A program made the position numbers and the translations under genes. This document shows, piece after piece, positions 15,978-24,694 of a stretch of DNA of 64,000 bases; position 1 is the stretch's first letter; each line of letters begins with the position of its first letter. The notes beneath the pieces were generated by a model. It did no database searches. It had not been told where the DNA came from and was given only the letters and a program-made list of their open reading frames with translations. The DNA is from Leptospirales bacterium (GTDB lineage Bacteria > Spirochaetota > Leptospiria > Leptospirales > Leptospiraceae): assembly GCA_013297885.1 (NCBI GenBank), contig JAAFIR010000023.1:1-64000 (forward strand). Direction: 5' to 3'.

Positions 15978-17144
15978 ATGTCTTCAAAACCACCTGTATT
16001 AAATACAAATAGAAAATTTCCAGACGGAATGGTATCAGCTCATTCCATATTGCTCAAAGCAAAAAATGGTGAGAAAGGAAATGTAAAAACAAATAGATAT
16101 GCAATTCCTGCCTACAACGTTACAACATTTCAATCTATCAACGCTGCAATTTCTGCTGCTGAAATGCTCGGTGGATCTGCAATACTTGCATTTTCTAATT
16201 CAGCATTAAAATTTTTTGGAAACAACGATCAAACTTTTGGTCTTGAATTGGTTTCTTCTTATATTGAAAAATTAGCCAAGAGAACTAAAATCAAAATTGC
16301 AACTCATCTAGATCATGGAGATTATATTTCAGAAGGTGGACGTAAAGTTGTCCAAGCTGCTGTTCAAATGTTGACATCTGTTATGGCAGATAATTCTACA
16401 GACCATAAAGCTGGAAAAGCAATGGAACTAAAAGACAATATTGCATTAACTCGTGAAGTAGTGAACATGGCTCATCCTCTTGGACTTTCTGTAGAAGGGG
16501 AACTTGGAGTTCTAGCTGGTGAAGAAGACGAAGACACAAAATCTGAACACAGCACTTACACTAACCCTGATGAGTTAGAACAATTTTTAACTGAAACAGG
16601 TGTCCTCATGCTTGCTCCAACAATTGGAACAATGCACGGACCAAACAAAGGTAAACCCGGACAAAAAGTAAAACTGAACATAGATTTAGCACATGAACTT
16701 TTAAAAATTGCAGATAAAATAAATAACGAAATTTTATTTGTAGCACATGGTGCTTCTACTCTTTACCCTGAAGTAGTGGACTATACTTTAAAAAATTTAC
16801 CAAGCACTCATTCTTCTACTCAAAAATGGAAAGATTTTGTGGGAACTGACTGGGATCAAATTGAAGGTCTTATTGGAGCAGGTTTTGCAAAAATTAACAC
16901 TGATACTGAGAACAGACAAACTTTTGTTGCTGCTCTTGTTGGTGCATTAAACAAAGATGCTTCTAAAATTGATATTAGACATTATGAAAAAGTTTCTACT
17001 GAAGCTCTCACTCAAAGTTATCTCAAAAAATATATTTTAGCTGGAAATTATGGTGTTCATTTTGAGCCAAAAATTGACATCTCTAAATTCAAATTTGATT
17101 TGAGTTTAGATTTGAACGCCTCTATCGGAGTTGCAACGAAGTAA
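15978..17144 (+). CDS. fba: Class II fructose-bisphosphate aldolase
   Basis: 388 aa. The frame is open from 15921, but ATG 15978 has GAGAGG upstream and gives the expected N-terminus. It catalyses the reversible split of fructose 1,6-bisphosphate in glycolysis and gluconeogenesis. Zinc and catalytic motifs: ATHLDHGDYISEGGRKVVQA, SVEGELGVLAGEEDED, LAPTIGTMHGPNKGKP (metal His) and LFVAHGASTLYP (metal His). The fit and length indicate an intact enzyme. It stands alone; a hairpin ACCTCA...TGAGGT followed by TTTTT at 17147-17177 may end the transcript. Confidence 0.93.
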   Translation: MSSKPPVLNTNRKFPDGMVSAHSILLKAKNGEKGNVKTNRYAIPAYNVTTFQSINAAISAAEMLGGSAILAFSNSALKFFGNNDQTFGLELVSSYIEKLAKRTKIKIATHLDHGDYISEGGRKVVQAAVQMLTSVMADNSTDHKAGKAMELKDNIALTREVVNMAHPLGLSVEGELGVLAGEEDEDTKSEHSTYTNPDELEQFLTETGVLMLAPTIGTMHGPNKGKPGQKVKLNIDLAHELLKIADKINNEILFVAHGASTLYPEVVDYTLKNLPSTHSSTQKWKDFVGTDWDQIEGLIGAGFAKINTDTENRQTFVAALVGALNKDASKIDIRHYEKVSTEALTQSYLKKYILAGNYGVHFEPKIDISKFKFDLSLDLNASIGVATK

Positions 17145-17146
17145 CC

Positions 17147-17177
17147 TCACCCTAGTTCGATATAAGTTGAGGTGTTT
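17147..17177 (+). terminator. Possible terminator after fba
   Basis: Three bases after the stop, arms ACCTCA and TGAGGT enclose an 18-base loop and are followed by GTTTTTC. The stem is short, so this is tentative. The same ACCTCACCC/CCCTCTCC-type sequence recurs at 46647-46710, so it may be a repeat rather than a dedicated terminator. Confidence 0.35.
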
Positions 17178-17309
17178 TTCAGTTAAGTCCCCTCTCCAAG
17201 TTTTACAACTTAAAGAAGTGAATTGATGTTACCCTCTTTATTGCTTTAGCAATGGAGAGGGTGAGTTATATCCTATTAATCAACAAAGATAAAATTGGGT
17301 GAGGTGGAG

Positions 17310-17438
17310 GGGCGAATCGGCTTACTAAATGCTACTGTTTCGCAATAGTATTCTCAAACGATAGTAAGCCGTCACGCTTTCAGCTACTATCAAAAAATTG
17401 TTTATACAATTTTTTGATACCGCTTCAATCGTTTTCGC
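17310..17438 (-). repeat. Dispersed two-hairpin repeat, copy 3
   Basis: Read on the minus strand: GCGAAAACGATTGAAGCGG, hairpin ATCAAAAAATTG with complement, then GTAGCTGAAAGCG, hairpin GGCTTACTA...TAGTAAGCC and ATTCGCCCC. The stretch 17180-17310 between the aldolase and this copy holds a further inverted CCCTCTCC/GGAGAGGG pair and no gene. Confidence 0.85.
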
Positions 17439-17461
17439 TAGTTATGGGAAATTTATAAAAA

Positions 17462-17731
17462 ATGAAAAAATTCACTTTACATCTTTTGTATTTATCATTT
17501 TCATTTTGTTTATTGAATTGTACTTTCTTACCGCTTTGGTTATATTATTTAGGAGATGAATCTCCTCTTAGATCAAATTTGCATTGGTTTTTAACTGGAG
17601 GGTTAATTAGTCTTTTGCTAGTTGTTGGAATTCCAACTTTTTTTTTATCAACTATTATTTTGTATTTAATTGAAAAAAAGGGTTATTTTAGAATTTACCA
17701 AATACATATTTTGTTTACTTTTTTCTTCTGA
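17462..17731 (+). CDS. Small membrane (lipo)protein, 89 aa
   Basis: The N-terminus MKKFTLHLLYLSFSFCLLNC looks like a signal peptide with a possible lipobox Cys20. A second long hydrophobic segment (GGLISLLLVVGIPTFFLSTI) follows and the end is again hydrophobic. No family recognised. It has no strong ribosome binding site, so expression is uncertain. Confidence 0.45.
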   Translation: MKKFTLHLLYLSFSFCLLNCTFLPLWLYYLGDESPLRSNLHWFLTGGLISLLLVVGIPTFFLSTIILYLIEKKGYFRIYQIHILFTFFF

Positions 17732-17849
17732 TCTTGATGAGAAACTTTCTTCGCACTCACACTTGAGTATTTGTTTTTTCTTATTTATCATCAATTTTAA
17801 CTAAACTAATTTATATCAAATTAAAAAAATAATCCTATATAATTTTTTT

Positions 17850-18111
17850 TTACAAAATTTTATATACTTCTTTTCTATGTCCAATAGAAAATATTTCAAT
17901 AGTTTTTGGTTTCAGAATTTAAATTGTAAAGAATTCTATAATTGCCAACTCGAATTCTATATCCTTCAAAATTTTGTAGCTTTTTTACTTTAGGAGGGAG
18001 AGGGTTTGTTTCTAAATCTAAAATTACTTTTGTAATTTTTTCCTTAATATTTTTTTCTAGGAATTTGAATTCCTTTTCTGCAGATTTTTTTAAAACTATA
18101 GAATATTTCAT
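17850..18111 (-). pseudogene. RelE/ParE-family toxin with a one-base frameshift near its end
   Basis: From ATG 18111 the product reads MKYSIVLKKSAEKEFKFLEK, then PPKVKKLQNFEGYRIRVGNY and RILYNLNSETKNY, stopping at 17896. One base fewer in the AAAAA run near 17908 restores the family C-terminus TIEIFSIGHRKEVYKIL up to TAA at 17850. The lost strand carries the catalytic Arg/Tyr-type residues (GHRKEVY), so the product as written should be inactive. This could be real inactivation or a homopolymer error. It lies 5 bases behind its antitoxin gene. Confidence 0.8.
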
Positions 18112-18116
18112 TTATA

Positions 18117-18338
18117 TTAATCATTTAATATTTCTCTAAAAGAACGAGATGATTCTTTTTTTCTACTTTCCATGATGGAAATATCTATTAAATCTTCCAT
18201 TAATCTTTTATCCTTAGCAAGTATTGTTAAAAATTGTTTTTTTTCATTTACTGCTAAGTTTTGAAATGCCAAATAAAAAATTTGTCCGTTTATTTTATTT
18301 GAAACTTGGAGTTGTTTTTTTTTGGAATCGGTTTTCAT
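18117..18338 (-). CDS. Type II antitoxin partner of the RelE-like toxin
   Basis: 73 aa. The N-terminus is basic (KTDSKKKQLQVSNKINGQIF), then come helices (YLAFQNLAVNEKKQFLTILA) and a polar tail (MESRKKESSRSFREILND). Size, order (antitoxin first) and 5-base spacing to the toxin match relBE/parDE-like operons. DNA coding for SIMESRKKE is repeated upstream of the start codon (see the repeat at 18153-18402), which may reflect an autoregulatory site. Confidence 0.65.
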   Translation of the reverse strand: MKTDSKKKQLQVSNKINGQIFYLAFQNLAVNEKKQFLTILAKDKRLMEDLIDISIMESRKKESSRSFREILND

Positions 18339-18402
18339 AAAACTATTTTACTTTGAATATTGAAGAATCAATCTTTTTTTTCTACTTTCCATGATGGAAA
18401 TA
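18153..18402. promoter_or_regulatory. Direct repeat with internal palindrome in and before the antitoxin gene
   Basis: Positions 18153-18184 and 18372-18402 share about 30 bases, including CTACTTTCCATGATGGAAAT. Inside is the palindrome TTTCCATGATGGAAA. One copy lies 47-60 bases before the antitoxin start codon, where an operator for toxin-antitoxin autoregulation would be; the other lies within the gene. The repeat is plain; operator function is inference. Confidence 0.4.
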
Positions 18403-18556
18403 TTCTTAATTCTGAAATTTTTTTCATCTAAAAAATAAAAATTAAAAAATCTGAATTTTAAAATATTTTCACTCCAAAATAATTTCTAAATTCATATCTA
18501 AATTGATTTACAGTTTCCTTTTTTTATAAAATTAGTTATTCCATAGAGCGAAGCGA

Positions 18557-18706
18557 GCGATAGAGATTGTAGTGGTGCGAAGCAGTCTCATAGTAACATG
18601 AGATTTAAATCTCATGTTACTATGAGACCGAAGCCACGAAAAGCTCGGTTTTCGTTTTTTATAAATTTATTTTTTCGCTTAACATAGATTAAACGAAAAA
18701 TCGCCC
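18557..18706 (+). repeat. Dispersed two-hairpin repeat, copy 4
   Basis: Left end GCGATAGAGATTG, then a perfect long hairpin GTCTCATAGTAACATGAGAT with its complement (about 18592-18635), middle AAAGCTCGG, and right end TCGCCC at 18706, 12 bases before the ATG of the reductase and just before its ribosome binding site. This copy lacks GTAG. Confidence 0.8.
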
Positions 18707-18718
18707 AGAGAAGGAATT

Positions 18719-20731
18719 ATGCAATTTTCAAAAATTTTTGAACCAATCAAATTAAACACTCACACTTTACCAAATAGAATTATCATGGGCTCGATGCATC
18801 TTGGGCTTGAAGGTCTTCCTGAAACTGCAGATAGAATGATTGCTTTTTATGGAAAAAGATTTGATGGGGGAGTGGGGATGATTACCACAGGTGGAATTTC
18901 TGTAAACCATGCAGGACTTGGCTCAAATGAATTTTTTAATTTTCAAGTAGATTCTCATTGCAAAGAATTAGAAATTGTAAACAAAGCAATTGGTGAGAAA
19001 GGAATTTTTTGTGCACAATTATTTCATGCTGGGCGTTATGCATATCATCGTGAGCTAGTTGCACCTTCAGCTATCAGAGCTCCAATTAATCGTTTTGTTC
19101 CACATGCACTCACTGAAGATGAAGCTTGGCAAACAGTTGAAGATTTTGGTATTGCAGCACTCAAAGCAAAACAAGTTGGTTTTAAAGCAGTGGAAGTTAT
19201 GGGTTCGGAAGGATATTTGATCAACCAATTTTTTTCTGGGGTTACAAATACTCGTGATGATTATTTTGGCGGCTCAGCTGAAAAAAGAAAAAACATGGCT
19301 AAAGAAGTCATGAAAAGAATTCGTGAAAAAGTTGGAAAAGATTTTTTAGTTGTATATCGTATGTCTGGAATTGATTTGATTCCCGGTAATCCTGAATTTT
19401 CTGAGGTTGTGTCTCTAGCAAAAGATTTGAGAGATTTGGGAGCTGATGCTTTGAACATTGGAATTGGTTGGCATGAGTCTCGTATTCCAACAATCTCCAT
19501 GCTTGTGCCTCGTGGAGCTTGGGCTAAAATTGCAAAAAAAATTAAAGATGAAATAAAAGACATTCCAATCATCGCATCCAATCGTGTAAATGTTCCTGAA
19601 ACAATTGTAAAAATTTTAGAAGAAGGGGAAGCTGATATTGTGAGCATGGCTCGTCCAATGCTTGCTGATCCAGATTTTATAAACAAAGTAAAACAAAACG
19701 AAGCTGAACGTGTGAATACTTGTATTGCATGCAACCAAGCTTGTCTAGATCATACATTTGGTGGGAACATGGTTTCTTGTCTTGTAAATCCTGAAGCAAA
19801 TCGTGAAATTGAATTTGCAAAATTACCAAAAGGAAAAAAATCAAAAGTCATCGTAATTGGCTCAGGACCTGGTGGAATGGAATCTGCTCGTGTTGCAAAA
19901 TCTCTTGGGCATGATGTAAAAATTTATGAAAAATCTGGTCGTCTTGGTGGGCAGTTAAACATGGCTGCAAGTATTCCCGGAAAATTTGAATTTAAAGAAA
20001 CGATTCGATATTTTGAAGCAGAACTAAAACATCTTGGTGTAGAAATTTTATTTAACACTGAGTGCAGTATTGAAACTTTAGAAAAAGAAAATCCAGATGC
20101 TGTGATTTTTGCAACTGGTGTAAAACCTCGCGACTTTAAAATTCCCGGTCTTGAAAAGAAAAAAGTTGGAACTTATGTGGAATACTTAAACGGCAAATTT
20201 GAACCAGGTCAAAAAGTAGCGATCATTGGTGGTGGTGGAATTGCTTGTGACTCAGCTCACAAACTTTTGGAAGACCATGATCCTTCTATTGATGAATATT
20301 TTGCTAAGTACAATGTTGGCTCTTATACAAATGTAAAAATTCAACCACATAAACACGATCGCAAAATCAGTATTATGCGAAGATCTGGAAAAATTGGTTC
20401 TGGACTTGGAATGACTACTGGTTGGGCATTACTCCAAGAGCTTCAATCTTCTGGTGTAGAATTTTATACTTCTCTAAATTACAAAGAAGTGCGTGATGAA
20501 GGGATTGTAATTGATCTCAAATCAAGTGGTGAAAAAATTATTGAATGTGATTCTATTTTAATTTGTGCTGGACAAGAAAAAGAAAATACTCTTGCAAATC
20601 TTTACAAAGAAAAACATCCCGAAAAACAAATTTTTGTAATTGGTGGTGCAAAAGAAACTTCTGGACTAGATGCAAAAAGAGCAATGCTTGAAGGAAGTTT
20701 AGCTGCAAGAGAAATTGGGGTGAAAGTTTGA
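18719..20731 (+). CDS. fadH: NADH:flavin oxidoreductase, 2,4-dienoyl-CoA reductase (FadH-like)
   Basis: 670 aa, the normal length. Residues 1-340 form the old-yellow-enzyme barrel (PNRIIMGSMHLGLEG, AQLFHAGRYA). CIACNQACLDHTFGGNMVSC carries the 4Fe-4S cysteines. The C-terminal half is an FAD/NAD(P)H module (VIVIGSGPGGMESARVAKSL, VAIIGGGGIACDSA). The enzyme reduces 2,4-dienoyl-CoA during oxidation of unsaturated fatty acids. AAGGA precedes the ATG. The following HAD gene overlaps by 4 bases. Confidence 0.92.
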   Translation: MQFSKIFEPIKLNTHTLPNRIIMGSMHLGLEGLPETADRMIAFYGKRFDGGVGMITTGGISVNHAGLGSNEFFNFQVDSHCKELEIVNKAIGEKGIFCAQLFHAGRYAYHRELVAPSAIRAPINRFVPHALTEDEAWQTVEDFGIAALKAKQVGFKAVEVMGSEGYLINQFFSGVTNTRDDYFGGSAEKRKNMAKEVMKRIREKVGKDFLVVYRMSGIDLIPGNPEFSEVVSLAKDLRDLGADALNIGIGWHESRIPTISMLVPRGAWAKIAKKIKDEIKDIPIIASNRVNVPETIVKILEEGEADIVSMARPMLADPDFINKVKQNEAERVNTCIACNQACLDHTFGGNMVSCLVNPEANREIEFAKLPKGKKSKVIVIGSGPGGMESARVAKSLGHDVKIYEKSGRLGGQLNMAASIPGKFEFKETIRYFEAELKHLGVEILFNTECSIETLEKENPDAVIFATGVKPRDFKIPGLEKKKVGTYVEYLNGKFEPGQKVAIIGGGGIACDSAHKLLEDHDPSIDEYFAKYNVGSYTNVKIQPHKHDRKISIMRRSGKIGSGLGMTTGWALLQELQSSGVEFYTSLNYKEVRDEGIVIDLKSSGEKIIECDSILICAGQEKENTLANLYKEKHPEKQIFVIGGAKETSGLDAKRAMLEGSLAAREIGVKV

Positions 20732-21315
20732 CCCCAAAAGTTTTATTCATAGACCTAGGTGGAGTGATAGTCGAAAATAAAACTTTTGACTTTTTTAAAA
20801 CTTATTCTGTGGACTCTTTAAGCAAAGAAATTTTTAGTAAAAGATGGCTTTTGTCTAAAGCTGTAAAAGATTTTGAAACTGGTAAAATTAACGATTACGA
20901 TTTTAGCTACCGAATCATTGATGAATTCAAATTAAATACTTCCATTTATAATTTTGGTTTACATTTTCCAAACTTCATCGGCGAATTAACTAACAGCACA
21001 AAAAAAATTCTAAAAGATTTAAAATCAAAATACAAATTAGTTTTAGTGTCCAATTCCAATTTTATTCACAGAGAAATTGTCACAAAAAAATACAATATCG
21101 AAACTTATTTTGATTTTGTATTTTTTTCAGATGTGATTGGATTGTTAAAACCAGATAAAGAATTTTTTGAATATGCAATCAAAGAAACTAAATCCAAAAA
21201 AGAAGAAATTTATTTTTTTGACGATTCCAAACTGAACATTGATTCTGCAAATTCAATTGGAATTAAGTCATTTCGTGTGGATGGAGTGGTGGAGATTTCT
21301 TCATTGCTAAATTAG
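20728..21315 (+). CDS. HAD-superfamily hydrolase, subfamily IA
   Basis: 195 aa, TTG start overlapping the end of fadH. Motif I is FIDLGGVIVENK (nucleophile Asp; second Asp replaced by Gly as in some IA members), motif II LVLVSNSN, motif III Lys in LLKPDKEFFEYAI, motif IV FFDDSKLNIDSA. The cap helices are small. It is probably a phosphatase of a small metabolite such as a sugar phosphate or nucleotide; the substrate cannot be told. Coupling to fadH is by overlap only. Confidence 0.85.
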   Translation: MTPKVLFIDLGGVIVENKTFDFFKTYSVDSLSKEIFSKRWLLSKAVKDFETGKINDYDFSYRIIDEFKLNTSIYNFGLHFPNFIGELTNSTKKILKDLKSKYKLVLVSNSNFIHREIVTKKYNIETYFDFVFFSDVIGLLKPDKEFFEYAIKETKSKKEEIYFFDDSKLNIDSANSIGIKSFRVDGVVEISSLLN

Positions 21316-21337
21316 AATTGTGAATTGACAGGAATTA

Positions 21338-21477
21338 GGGCGATGTCATTTTTAAAAGATAGTTAATTTAAGTTAAACGAATGATTTTATAATATTGGAT
21401 CTTCTAAAAATGACCCGAGCTTCAAAATGGTTCCGTCACTCTGTGACTTGCTTCGCAACATTTTGAATCTCTATCGC
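21338..21477 (-). repeat. Dispersed two-hairpin repeat, copy 5
   Basis: Minus strand: GCGATAGAGATTC, hairpin CAAAATGTTGC...AACCATTTTG with inner GTCACAGAGTGAC, then GAAGCTCGGGTC, a long inverted repeat with outer arms TCATTTTTA/TAAAAATGA, and CATCGCCC. It starts 22 bases after the HAD stop codon. Confidence 0.75.
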
Positions 21478-21543
21478 TAGAATTAAAAAAAAATGAAAAA
21501 TTCTAGATTGAAACTTCTTATTATTCTTTTAATTTAAATTCAA

Positions 21544-22941
21544 ATGATGAAATTAGAAGATAAAGAAATATTTAAAAAAAGATTAAATAAAAAACTAGTA
21601 ACTATTGTTTCTAAAATAATGGAAAATTGGAAACCCCATTATAAAAAAGATGAAGATTGGTGGTTTGGAAACTCACAGCAATTTGAATCAATTCTGGATT
21701 GGAAGAATCAATTGGATGAAGTTTTAATTTATTTAGTTTTTTATGGAAAAGGAGCTTACCTTAAATGGAATATTTTAGAAGTTAAACTATTTTATCATCC
21801 AGACCCAAAATTTTGTAAAAAAATTTCTCCATTACTTGCAGAAGTTATTACAAAAACTTATTTGAATAAGGTTACAAAAAGAGATCGCCAGAATCATAAA
21901 ATTTTAAATTTAAAAAAAGGTTTTTGGCCTTGGCCAAATCATGAATTTTACTATTTAACAATTATAGAAATTTTTGTTCTTGGAAATGAATTATCTAATT
22001 TTAAAAAATTATCACTTCAAATTCTAAACTGGTTAAAAAATTTAAAATTTATAAATGAATACAATGCTGTATTTTTAAGAATTTGGGAAGTAGATTGGAA
22101 ATTGGTGAAAAATGAATTTTTAGAAATTTTAAATGGAGACGATGAATCAATTATCATTTATGCTTGTAATTCTTTTAACACTATTTACGGAAAAAATGAA
22201 TATTCTAAATTATTATCTCAATTAAATTCTGAAAATAGAAAAAGAATTCAAAAATTAGAATATGAAATTAATGATTATGAAAGCCTAAAAGTAAAATTAG
22301 ATAGAAGGCTTTTATTTCAAATATCTGGGGCTTATGTTGGAAGTTACTCTTATTTACATGATGAACATTATACACAAAATTATTCTCATTATCTTAAATG
22401 CATTTTAGATTCTGAAGAAAAGGTTTTTCAAACTGAGATTTATTTATTATATTATGGAAAGCAAGAATTCATTGGAAATTTTATTGGGGATATGGTTCGT
22501 TTTCCAAGTCCCACGAAAGAGTTTTGTTTAAAGTATACAGCTTATATTATAAAAGCTTTAGATAGAGATTTTGAAAAATATAAAAATTTTTTTCATTATA
22601 TTGTTTCTATTTTTCAAAAAACTAATTCCTTTGAAAAAAACATTCTACTGGTTTTAAAAATGTTTTATTATTCAAAAAATACTAATAAAAAAATTTATGA
22701 ATCTATTTTTTTAGATATTTTATATTTTGATTGGAAATTAGTAAAAAATGAATTACAAGAATTTATTGAAACAGGTGAAGAAGATTTGGTTATTAGAATA
22801 GCTGCAAATTATTTATGGGATAAATATGGGGATAGGAATTATAAGAAAATTAAAAACCAATTAGAGCTAAAAGAAAAAGAAAGATTAGATTCTCTTCATG
22901 AAAAAATCATTATTGAATATAAAAAATATAGACTTTTTTAA
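21544..22941 (+). CDS. Hypothetical protein with internal duplication, 465 aa
   Basis: Soluble, Trp/Tyr/Lys-rich, no signal peptide. It has two copies of a unit of about 220 residues. Compare FLRIWEVDWKLVKNEFLEIL with FLDILYFDWKLVKNELQEFI, and NTIYGKNEYSKLLSQLN with LWDKYGDRNYKKIKNQL. Each unit ends in this DWKLVKNE helix pair, suggesting a HEAT-like helical array. I do not recognise the family. It stands alone between repeats, with weak translation signals, and looks accessory. Confidence 0.6.
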   Translation: MMKLEDKEIFKKRLNKKLVTIVSKIMENWKPHYKKDEDWWFGNSQQFESILDWKNQLDEVLIYLVFYGKGAYLKWNILEVKLFYHPDPKFCKKISPLLAEVITKTYLNKVTKRDRQNHKILNLKKGFWPWPNHEFYYLTIIEIFVLGNELSNFKKLSLQILNWLKNLKFINEYNAVFLRIWEVDWKLVKNEFLEILNGDDESIIIYACNSFNTIYGKNEYSKLLSQLNSENRKRIQKLEYEINDYESLKVKLDRRLLFQISGAYVGSYSYLHDEHYTQNYSHYLKCILDSEEKVFQTEIYLLYYGKQEFIGNFIGDMVRFPSPTKEFCLKYTAYIIKALDRDFEKYKNFFHYIVSIFQKTNSFEKNILLVLKMFYYSKNTNKKIYESIFLDILYFDWKLVKNELQEFIETGEEDLVIRIAANYLWDKYGDRNYKKIKNQLELKEKERLDSLHEKIIIEYKKYRLF

Positions 22942-23033
22942 TACCAAAAAATTATTTATACTAGTTTCCAAAAGCACTTTTTTCTAGTTTTATGTTTCGA
23001 ATAAATTTACTTATCTATCTTTTGCATTATTTT

Positions 23034-23061
23034 ATATTATCTCCTAATCACCATTGGTTGA
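23034..23061. repeat. Duplicated leader of the lipoprotein gene (first of two direct repeats)
   Basis: These 28 bases recur exactly at 23632-23659, where they form the ribosome binding site region (TAGGAGATAATAT on the minus strand) of the lipoprotein gene. The copy here is followed by no intact gene. It looks like the remains of a tandem duplicate whose coding part was lost. Confidence 0.8.
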
Positions 23062-23126
23062 GGTAAACTGCTCAAAACAAAAAAACTCAGTCACTTAGTG
23101 AAAATTGTATCGAAGGGACAAGCTAT

Positions 23127-23633
23127 TCATTTACATCCACCAGACTGAGTTCTTTTGTCTTGCCAGATGAGAGTTTTTTGGGATGAATTTAAATAAAAGT
23201 TTGGACATACACCAATTTCTTTGTAAGGGGAAAAGTAAATTTGACATATTGCTTGGCAAGTCTTATTGTAAATTATTTCATCACTATTGAAAGTAAATAA
23301 AGAAAAAAATTTTTCATTATTGTAAATATAACTCAAAACATCGGGTATTGATAAAATTGGATTCAAAACAGTTTTATTTTCAATTTCATATTCTTTGTAG
23401 TATGTACGTATTACAGGAGAAGGTTTTTGATTTAAAAAATTCTTAATTTTGTCTTTAATACAATCTGGTGTATCTGATGGAACATTAATGCTAAAGCAAT
23501 AAGTATTTTTATAATTTATATCTGATTGAACTTTATACAAAGAAGAATACAAAATTAGTTTATCTTTATTTTCTTTTGAATCAGTATCTTTACAAAATAA
23601 AATTAATAGAATTAAAAAGAATATATATTTCAT
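23127..23633 (-). CDS. Putative lipoprotein, 168 aa
   Basis: The N-terminus MKYIFFLILLILFCKDTDSK gives a short signal and lipobox Cys14, typical of spirochaetal lipoproteins. The mature part has several cysteines (NTYCFSI, TPDCIKD, KTCQAICQIYFSP, GVCPNFY) and ends TQSGGCK. AGGAG lies 7 bases upstream of ATG. Likely membrane-anchored, facing the periplasm or cell surface. Family unknown. It is flanked by the 28-bp direct repeat. Confidence 0.6.
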   Translation of the reverse strand: MKYIFFLILLILFCKDTDSKENKDKLILYSSLYKVQSDINYKNTYCFSINVPSDTPDCIKDKIKNFLNQKPSPVIRTYYKEYEIENKTVLNPILSIPDVLSYIYNNEKFFSLFTFNSDEIIYNKTCQAICQIYFSPYKEIGVCPNFYLNSSQKTLIWQDKRTQSGGCK

Positions 23634-23659
23634 ATTATCTCCTAATCACCATTGGTTGA

Positions 23660-24184
23660 ATTGATCGCAATTTTTTAAAAAAAAGAAATATAAAATTAAT
23701 AAAATTTTTAACATTTTCATACAAATTCTCGAATAACCTTAGTTAAACTATTTAAAAATAAAATCAAGTATTTTTTTCTGAAAAAAGAGATTTTGGGAAG
23801 CTTTCTAGAGTGTTTGAGTGAAGGGTTATTGAAAATTCAATACTTAAACATGCAGAATTCTTTTTTCAAAAACATTTTAGGTGAAAATCTAAATCATTTA
23901 CAAAATGGGCTGATTTTCCTATGGCTTTGATTGCTAAAAGACCTTTTCAAATTGCATATAGTTTTGCTTCAGATTCAAAACGAAGAAAAGCAACAGTCCA
24001 TAAGTTTCTTCTCCTAAAATAATGTTGAATTTTAGATTTCAAAAAATTAAAGAACTAAAAGTTATTATTTTCAATTCTTAAAATTTAAACAAAACTTTTT
24101 TTTAAATTGAAATTAGTATAGAAAAATTTTAAGATTAGTTCGCTTTTCGGAAAACTTTTTTGATTCAAAATCAGTTTAATAGTT
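23660..24184. other. Gene-poor stretch with a short coding remnant
   Basis: Around 23905-24022 the plus strand reads ADFPMALIAKRPFQIAYSFA then SDSKRRKATVHKF and stops, a coding-like piece with no start. A preceding piece in another frame ends GENLNHLQNGLIFLW. Together they suggest a frameshifted gene remnant. Otherwise AT-rich with nothing recognised. Confidence 0.3.
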
Positions 24185-24694
24185 ATGAATGCAAAATTTA
24201 TTTTTACAAAAAAACAAACTGCTGAACTTATAGAAATGGAAAAAACTGTAGAAACATCTTGTACACTTTTAATTCCAGAAGAATTTTGGGAAGAACTTCA
24301 CACAAAAATTGAATCTTATGGAAGCCTAAAAATTTATTTTGCTCATCTACTGAAAAAGTATGAAATTTATTTAAAAAGTAGAATTGTTCCTTATTCAAGT
24401 CGTCTCAAAACTGAGTACCAAGAGAAAGGACAAAATTTGATTCGTAAAGATTTTGAGCCGTGGAAAAAAGATTGGTTTGTTATGAAATTGTATAGAGTAG
24501 CATTTAATTTTTCGATTAATAAACTTTTTGTGTTGTTGCTCCGCCTCGATTTGATGGACTTTGCTGAAGTTGTGGAATCCTCCATGAACCTGGACTTTCC
24601 CGTTGCAACGGGTAAAGAGTGGGTTTTCCAATACGGGGGATTTTCCGAAAACAGAAAAATCCCTCAATACGAAAGAATTTTCCAGTTCGGATAG
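24185..24694 (+). CDS. DUF1564 family protein
   Basis: 169 aa. The series CTLLIPEEFWEELHTKI, IYFAHLLKKYEIYLKSR, RLKTEYQEKGQNLIRKDFEP and WFVMKLYRVAFNFSINKLFV, then LLLRLDLMDFAE is the DUF1564 pattern, a family expanded in Leptospira and of unknown function; a ribbon-helix-helix-like DNA-binding role is sometimes suspected. It is a main pointer to the organism. The last 35 residues (VFQYGGFSENRKIPQYERIF) run into the repetitive tail DNA that follows. Confidence 0.85.
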   Translation: MNAKFIFTKKQTAELIEMEKTVETSCTLLIPEEFWEELHTKIESYGSLKIYFAHLLKKYEIYLKSRIVPYSSRLKTEYQEKGQNLIRKDFEPWKKDWFVMKLYRVAFNFSINKLFVLLLRLDLMDFAEVVESSMNLDFPVATGKEWVFQYGGFSENRKIPQYERIFQFG

